Of a DNA stretch of 64,000 nucleotides, positions 60,764 to 64,000 are shown piece after piece. Position numbers and translations under genes: made by a program. Source of the stretch: Deltaproteobacteria bacterium (GTDB lineage: Bacteria > Desulfobacterota > Syntrophobacteria > Syntrophobacterales > Syntrophobacteraceae); the NCBI GenBank assembly GCA_021813685.1, contig JAKAJS010000010.1:1-64000 (forward strand), written 5' to 3'. How positions within the stretch are numbered: position 1 is the stretch's first letter; each line of letters opens with the position of its first letter. Below the pieces are notes generated by a model. It made no database searches. It was not told the origin of the DNA and saw only the letters and a program-made list of their open reading frames with translations.

Positions 60764-61337
60764 GCACAAAACGGCTGAATCCCGAAAAGCGGGAGTGGAC
60801 CTGGGGTTTAGCGCACAGGAAAAGGAAATGCTGCGTGAGGTGGCGTTTCGCGCGATCCGGTGCCGCTGCCTGGGTGAGGCCATGCCGGACATCAAGGTGG
60901 ATTCCCCCGGGCTCAATGAGCCCGGGGGCGCTTTTGTCTGCCTCCACAAGGGAAAGGAGCTGCGCGGGTGCATCGGGATGGTCGAGTCCTCGACCCCTGT
61001 CTGGGAAACGGTCATGAAGATGGCTGTCGAGGCCGCCTTTGCAGATCCCCGATTTTGCGCTCTTTCTCCCGACGAATTGGGCGAAATCGACCTGGAGATC
61101 TCGGTTCTCACCCCGCTGCGGCGGATAAGCGGTCTTTCGGATATCGAGATCGGAAAACATGGCCTTTTGATTCGAAAGGGCTACAGATCCGGGCTTCTTT
61201 TGCCCCAAGTCGCCACCGAACACGGCCTGGACGCCGAGAGATTTTTAGAGTGGACGTGCCGTAAGGCCGGGCTCCCCGAGGAAGCCTGGAAAGACAGCGA
61301 TGCCGAGATATACGCTTTTTCGGCCGACGTCTTCTAA
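60756..61337 (+). CDS. amrA: AmmeMemoRadiSam system protein A (AMMECR1-like)
   Basis: The 193-residue AMMECR1-domain protein has LHKGKELRGCIGM (the invariant LRGCIG core) and AADPRF-type segment EAAFADPRFCALSPDELGEIDLEISVL. Function is unknown in all kingdoms. It usually occurs with MEMO and a radical-SAM enzyme (AmrS); the last is absent from this window. ATG 60756 lies in the end of amrB. A third gene of unknown type follows after 16 bases. Confidence 0.9.
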   Translation: MDEHKTAESRKAGVDLGFSAQEKEMLREVAFRAIRCRCLGEAMPDIKVDSPGLNEPGGAFVCLHKGKELRGCIGMVESSTPVWETVMKMAVEAAFADPRFCALSPDELGEIDLEISVLTPLRRISGLSDIEIGKHGLLIRKGYRSGLLLPQVATEHGLDAERFLEWTCRKAGLPEEAWKDSDAEIYAFSADVF

Positions 61338-61353
61338 CGCCAGGGGTTGACCA

Positions 61354-61896
61354 ATGGGCAGGGTATTCTATATCGCCGAGTGCAAGCGGCGGCTTGCGGC
61401 CAAAAAGGGGTTCGCCCCCTGGTGGCGCCGTTTCGGGATTCTGTTTGATGAAAACACCACGGTCCGCAGTCTGGATACTCCGGTGCTCAGGTGTCTTGCG
61501 CGTGGAAACGAGGAGTCCTCCGCTGCCTTCTACGAATTGATCATGGGAGTAAAGGGGCTTGGAAACGGTGCCCGGTTCGACTTCTTGGAACCCCGTTTCA
61601 AGATGTGCGTGACCGACATAACGATTTTCCTCCTCGACCTGGTCCGCTTCGAGGTAATGTTCCGACTCGACTGGCTGGAAGATTACCGATTCCTCAATAT
61701 CGCCCTGCTCGATCTGGTGGAGGATTTTCATGACAAGTTCGTGGCCTCCCGACACAGTTCTCCCGTGCTTTCCAGCAGACATCCCCGCTACAGGGAGTAT
61801 GCCGCACAGTTTGAATTCGACCGGCAATCCTTCATCCGAAGACTCATCCCCGAGGCAGTCAAGCTTTTTTGCGACCCGGAAGACGATATAGGGTAG
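61354..61896 (+). CDS. Uncharacterised protein downstream of the MEMO/AMMECR1 genes
   Basis: The 180-residue product has no domain that I recognise. It is mostly helical, with a basic start (ECKRRLAAKKGFAPWWRRFG), a region with MGVKGLGNGARFDFLEPRF, and hydrophobic helices (VTDITIFLLDLVRFEVMFRLDWLEDYRFLNIALLDLVEDF). AGGGG before ATG 61354. Its stop lies at the edge of a palindromic repeat. The gene follows AMMECR1 closely, so it may be a partner in that system. Confidence 0.7.
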   Translation: MGRVFYIAECKRRLAAKKGFAPWWRRFGILFDENTTVRSLDTPVLRCLARGNEESSAAFYELIMGVKGLGNGARFDFLEPRFKMCVTDITIFLLDLVRFEVMFRLDWLEDYRFLNIALLDLVEDFHDKFVASRHSSPVLSSRHPRYREYAAQFEFDRQSFIRRLIPEAVKLFCDPEDDIG

Positions 61897-61925
61897 GTTG
61901 GGGTGAGCCAAAGGCGAACCCCAAC
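61894..61925. repeat. GTAGGTTGGGG-type palindromic repeat
   Basis: GTTGGGGT (61897-61904) pairs with ACCCCAAC (61918-61925). The whole element (GTAGGTTGGGGTGAGCC, then AAGGCGAACCCCAACA) matches a palindrome that I recall as widely dispersed in bacterial genomes. Its TAG serves as the stop codon of the gene before it. Confidence 0.8.
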
Positions 61926-61947
61926 ACAAAAATGCGAGGCAAGCCGA

Positions 61948-62787
61948 ATGCCCAAAGAACGGTTCCATATCTACCTGGCCGATCAACTCGCAAGGCTGTG
62001 CGAGACTCGGCCGCCGGTTCTGGCCGATCTGCCCGCCTTTTATGTTGGCTCTGTCTCCCCGGACATCTTTTACTACGACCTGCCGCATTTTTCTCTTTCG
62101 CCTGTAGGCGACTGGATTCACGGGATTGAGATCTCCACGATTTGCGACTGGATCTCGAAAGAATTTGAAAAAGGAAACCTGGAGGCGGGTTGTTGGGGCC
62201 TTGGCTTCGCCGGCCATTTTCTCGCCGACGCGGCCTGGCATCCGTTAATTGAGCAATTGAGCGAAGCGGGCTTGGGGCTTGCGCAAAAGCTTTCCACCCT
62301 GGAGAGCCACCGACTGCTCGAGTCGGAAATCGAAGCCTTCTGGTTTGCAAAGTATTCCGGGACACCAAGGAACAATCCCGTTCGAACTGATTTTTTGGGG
62401 AATCGGGAAGGGCTTTTGCGGATCGCTTCCCATTACGCAAGCTTTCTGGAATTTTCGGGTGGTCCCCAAAGAAGAGTCTCCGAAAAGCGGATCGCGAGGT
62501 GCTTTCTGTGGCAGAACTTTCTGCTGAGGCTATTTGCAAACAAGACGCTGGGCCGAAGGCGAGATCTACTGCTCGCTTTTGCCCCGACGCGCTCCCTGGG
62601 GGTCCTGGTGGCACCTTCCCGCCCCATGCTTCCCGATTTGTTTGCGCGCACCCTGCCTGAAACGCGCAACCCCTTCAGCGACTCCTTCATGACCCGCGCG
62701 CTCGAATCCGTAACGGCCGAGTTTTGCCGGATTGCCGAGGCGTGTACGGTGTCTCACGCGAAGACGCGAAGTCGCGAAGAGGGGTGA
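61948..62787 (+). CDS. Zinc-dependent phospholipase C-like protein
   Basis: The 279-residue protein has the Zn-dependent PLC/S1-P1 fold marks: FYVGSVSPDIFYYD, GDWIHGIE and GFAGHFLADAAWHPLIEQL, which supply Asp and His ligands for three zinc ions. No signal peptide is seen, so a cytoplasmic or non-classical location is possible. The last residues (SHAKTRSREEG) are encoded by a tandem octamer and are not homologous, so the true end is probably a little earlier. ATG 61948 avoids the palindrome upstream. Confidence 0.78.
   Translation: MPKERFHIYLADQLARLCETRPPVLADLPAFYVGSVSPDIFYYDLPHFSLSPVGDWIHGIEISTICDWISKEFEKGNLEAGCWGLGFAGHFLADAAWHPLIEQLSEAGLGLAQKLSTLESHRLLESEIEAFWFAKYSGTPRNNPVRTDFLGNREGLLRIASHYASFLEFSGGPQRRVSEKRIARCFLWQNFLLRLFANKTLGRRRDLLLAFAPTRSLGVLVAPSRPMLPDLFARTLPETRNPFSDSFMTRALESVTAEFCRIAEACTVSHAKTRSREEG
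62756..62779. repeat. Tandem octamer repeat at the end of the PLC-like gene
   Basis: ACGCGAAG, ACGCGAAG and TCGCGAAG stand in tandem. This GCGAAGACGCGAAG-like sequence is known to me as a repeat of several bacterial genomes. It adds an artificial tail to the phospholipase-like frame. Confidence 0.75.
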
Positions 62788-62864
62788 AGCAGAGAAAGAG
62801 GGTATTTCTCCACTCTTGTTCCTGGTGTTGCTGGCGGATAAAGATCGGGAGAGCGAGGAAGAGG

Positions 62865-62993
62865 ATGATGAAAATGGCTTTGTCCGAAGCTTCAATCAAG
62901 TCCTTGGACGCCTTGTGCCTCAAGTGGCGAATCCGCCGACTGTTTATTTTCGGGTCGATGTTGAGTGGGCAGGCCGGCCCTGATAGGATATGA
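62865..62993 (+). pseudogene. Truncated MNT-type nucleotidyltransferase
   Basis: A 42-residue frame reads ALSEASIKSLDALCLKWRIRRLFIFGSMLSGQAGPD and stops two codons later. This matches the start of minimal nucleotidyltransferases of the MNT-HEPN type (RRLxLFGSxLxGxxGPDSDID). The expected SDID acidic part is missing after GPD because the frame ends in TGA; a one-base loss in the codon after Asp would explain it. No HEPN partner is seen. It is a relic of a toxin-antitoxin antitoxin gene, as far as sequence shows. Confidence 0.6.
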
Positions 62994-63172
62994 CACCGAC
63001 GCGGGAGGACGGGGAGGGAAGTTCCCCGGGAGCCGCTGATTTTTTTGACTTCCTTCCCGGAATCCTGATAGACTGCCATCGAATTTTTCACAATCGAGCG
63101 TGAGTTATGCCCAGGCGCAGGCCATCCCGACTCAGCGGAAACGGGGTGGTTTTTTTATTTTTGGGGGCGCCT

Positions 63173-63754
63173 GTGCGACTGGTCATGATCGATAACTACG
63201 ACTCTTTCACCTACAATCTGGTGCAGCTTTTCGAAAAATTGGCGGTAGAGGTCATCGTCTTTAGAAATGACGAGGCGAGCCTCCATGCGGTTCGCGGCTG
63301 CGATCCGGCCTGGATATGCATATCTCCCGGCCCCAAAGACCCGGCTCACGCTGGAATCAGTAAGGAAGTGATCCGGGATTTGAGCGGGGAGGTGCCGATC
63401 CTGGGCGTATGCCTGGGGATGCAGGCCATAAATGAGGTTTTTGGAGGAAAGACTCGCCTAGCGCCTTTCCCGGTTCACGGGAAAACCTCCCCGGTTCATC
63501 ACAGGGGCGAGAGCATTTTCTCAGGCCTTCCCTCTCCTTTTCCCGCAGCACGGTATCACTCGCTCTGCATCGAGATCGGGTCGGACGTCCTCTTGCCGCT
63601 GGCATTTTCGCCCGAGGGGGTCTGCATGGCGATACGGCATCGATCGCTGCCCGTTTTCGGCGTTCAGTTCCACCCGGAGTCCTTCCTGAGCGAATGTGGA
63701 GTCCAGCTGGTGCGAAACTTCCTGTATCTCGGGCTCGGAGGAAATCGATCATGA
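63173..63754 (+). CDS. pabA: Glutamine amidotransferase of anthranilate/aminodeoxychorismate synthase
   Basis: The 193-residue class I amidotransferase has the nucleophile Cys in GVCLGMQAINEVFGG, and the His-Glu pair in FHPES near the end. It supplies ammonia to the chorismate-using partner (TrpE or PabB). VMIDNYDSFTYNLVQLFE is the usual start. GTG 63173 follows GGGGG and gives normal length. The next gene begins with an ATGA overlap and looks like PabB, so the pair probably makes aminodeoxychorismate for folate. Confidence 0.88.
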   Translation: MRLVMIDNYDSFTYNLVQLFEKLAVEVIVFRNDEASLHAVRGCDPAWICISPGPKDPAHAGISKEVIRDLSGEVPILGVCLGMQAINEVFGGKTRLAPFPVHGKTSPVHHRGESIFSGLPSPFPAARYHSLCIEIGSDVLLPLAFSPEGVCMAIRHRSLPVFGVQFHPESFLSECGVQLVRNFLYLGLGGNRS

Positions 63755-64000
63755 CAGACCTCTTATCCGATTTGTGCCCGGTGAAGCTCCAGAAACTGCA
63801 AATCTTGGAGGGAATGGAGGAAATCGAATTCCTGCGCAGGGCACGGGGCGTCGTTTGCCATAACCCTTCGGTTTTGCTCCTGAGCGGGGGGGAGCTGAGA
63901 GAGAGCGATGAGAACCGGTACTCCATCCTCGCACGCGATCCGTTTCTCATTCTCACGGGCAGGAGGAACGCGGTCAGGATCGTTACGGCCCGCGGCGTCC
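63751..64000 (+). CDS. pabB: Aminodeoxychorismate synthase component I, N-terminal part, cut by the window
   Basis: The frame is open from ATG 63751 to the window end (83 codons). It shows LLSGGELRESDENRYSILARDPFLIL, the N-terminal SGG-type tryptophan-binding-like region found in PabB/TrpE proteins. The ATGA overlap with the amidotransferase gene supports a PabA-PabB pair. TrpE is the alternative. Confidence 0.75.
   Translation, partial: MTDLLSDLCPVKLQKLQILEGMEEIEFLRRARGVVCHNPSVLLLSGGELRESDENRYSILARDPFLILTGRRNAVRIVTARGV

Overview
The window looks like chromosomal DNA of a GC-rich anaerobic bacterium, most likely a Desulfobacterota (former Deltaproteobacteria) lineage close to Syntrophobacterales. 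This is inferred from gene content only: system II cytochrome c maturation (ccsA/resB) beside tatABC, a hemC-cobA/hemD fusion route, a cyclic-2,3-diphosphoglycerate-synthetase-like GTPase beside carbamate kinase, MEMO/AMMECR1 proteins, HslUV, two ammonium channels, a type III CoA-transferase and many intergenic palindromes. No rRNA or intact tRNA gene was seen, so the taxonomy is not proven.

Layout. 1-2.5 kb: an AT-rich hypothetical gene, a deoxyhypusine-synthase-like gene and a DUF433/DUF5615 toxin-antitoxin pair. 2.5-8.1 kb: a divergent LysR regulator and a four-gene ornithine/carbamoyl-phosphate operon (rocD, OTCase, P-loop GTPase, carbamate kinase). 8.4-11.2 kb: FmdB-type zinc ribbon, hemC and a fused cobA-hemD. 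11.2-17.6 kb: mixed metabolism (Uma2 protein, CoA-transferase, periplasmic MBL-fold protein, nagZ, ketopantoate reductase, nadK, GGDEF response regulator). 17.6-21 kb: polyamine genes, speD behind a long structured leader, with aguA-aguB on the other strand. 21.3-25 kb: corC, lnt and prfB with its programmed +1 frameshift. 25-28.9 kb: two amtB genes in opposite orientation around a 0.7 kb control region, with relic or tiny ORFs and a REP-like palindrome behind the first. 28.9-36 kb: galT-like gene, a second DUF433/DUF5615 pair whose toxin is broken by a stop codon, a large secreted beta-propeller phosphoesterase and a three-gene operon of tandem YbjQ-like proteins. 36-39 kb: MerR regulator plus partner, then a cold-shock RNA-chaperone island (two CspA, an RRM protein, small basic proteins). 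39-46 kb: TRIC-like channel, M20 hydrolase, cytidylate-kinase-like protein, xerC, hslVU and queE. 46-50 kb: two HtrA-like proteases and gpmI, then nitroreductase. 50.6-53.2 kb: universal stress protein and an ECF sigma / anti-sigma / Spy-like module. 53.2-58 kb, minus strand: rdgB, tatC, tatB, tatA, ccsA, resB, mutT. 58-64 kb: TrxR-like flavoprotein, phoU, MEMO and AMMECR1 genes, an unknown gene, a Zn-phospholipase-like protein, a nucleotidyltransferase relic, and trpG/pabA followed by the start of pabB at the window edge.

The genes form several small functional groups. The rocD-OTCase-arcC set can turn citrulline and ornithine into glutamate semialdehyde, carbamoyl phosphate and ATP. SpeD with AguA/AguB gives decarboxylated SAM and putrescine for polyamines. 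Tat export and ResB/CcsA haem ligation serve periplasmic redox proteins. The sigma/anti-sigma/Spy genes, HtrA proteases and HslUV serve envelope and protein stress. The window is unusually rich in short intergenic repeats of unrelated units (7-mers, 8-mers, 9-mers and REP-like palindromes). The least explained parts are the GTPase in the carbamoyl-phosphate operon, the tandem YbjQ operon, the MEMO/AMMECR1 neighbourhood without its radical-SAM partner, the cold-shock island and the speD leader.
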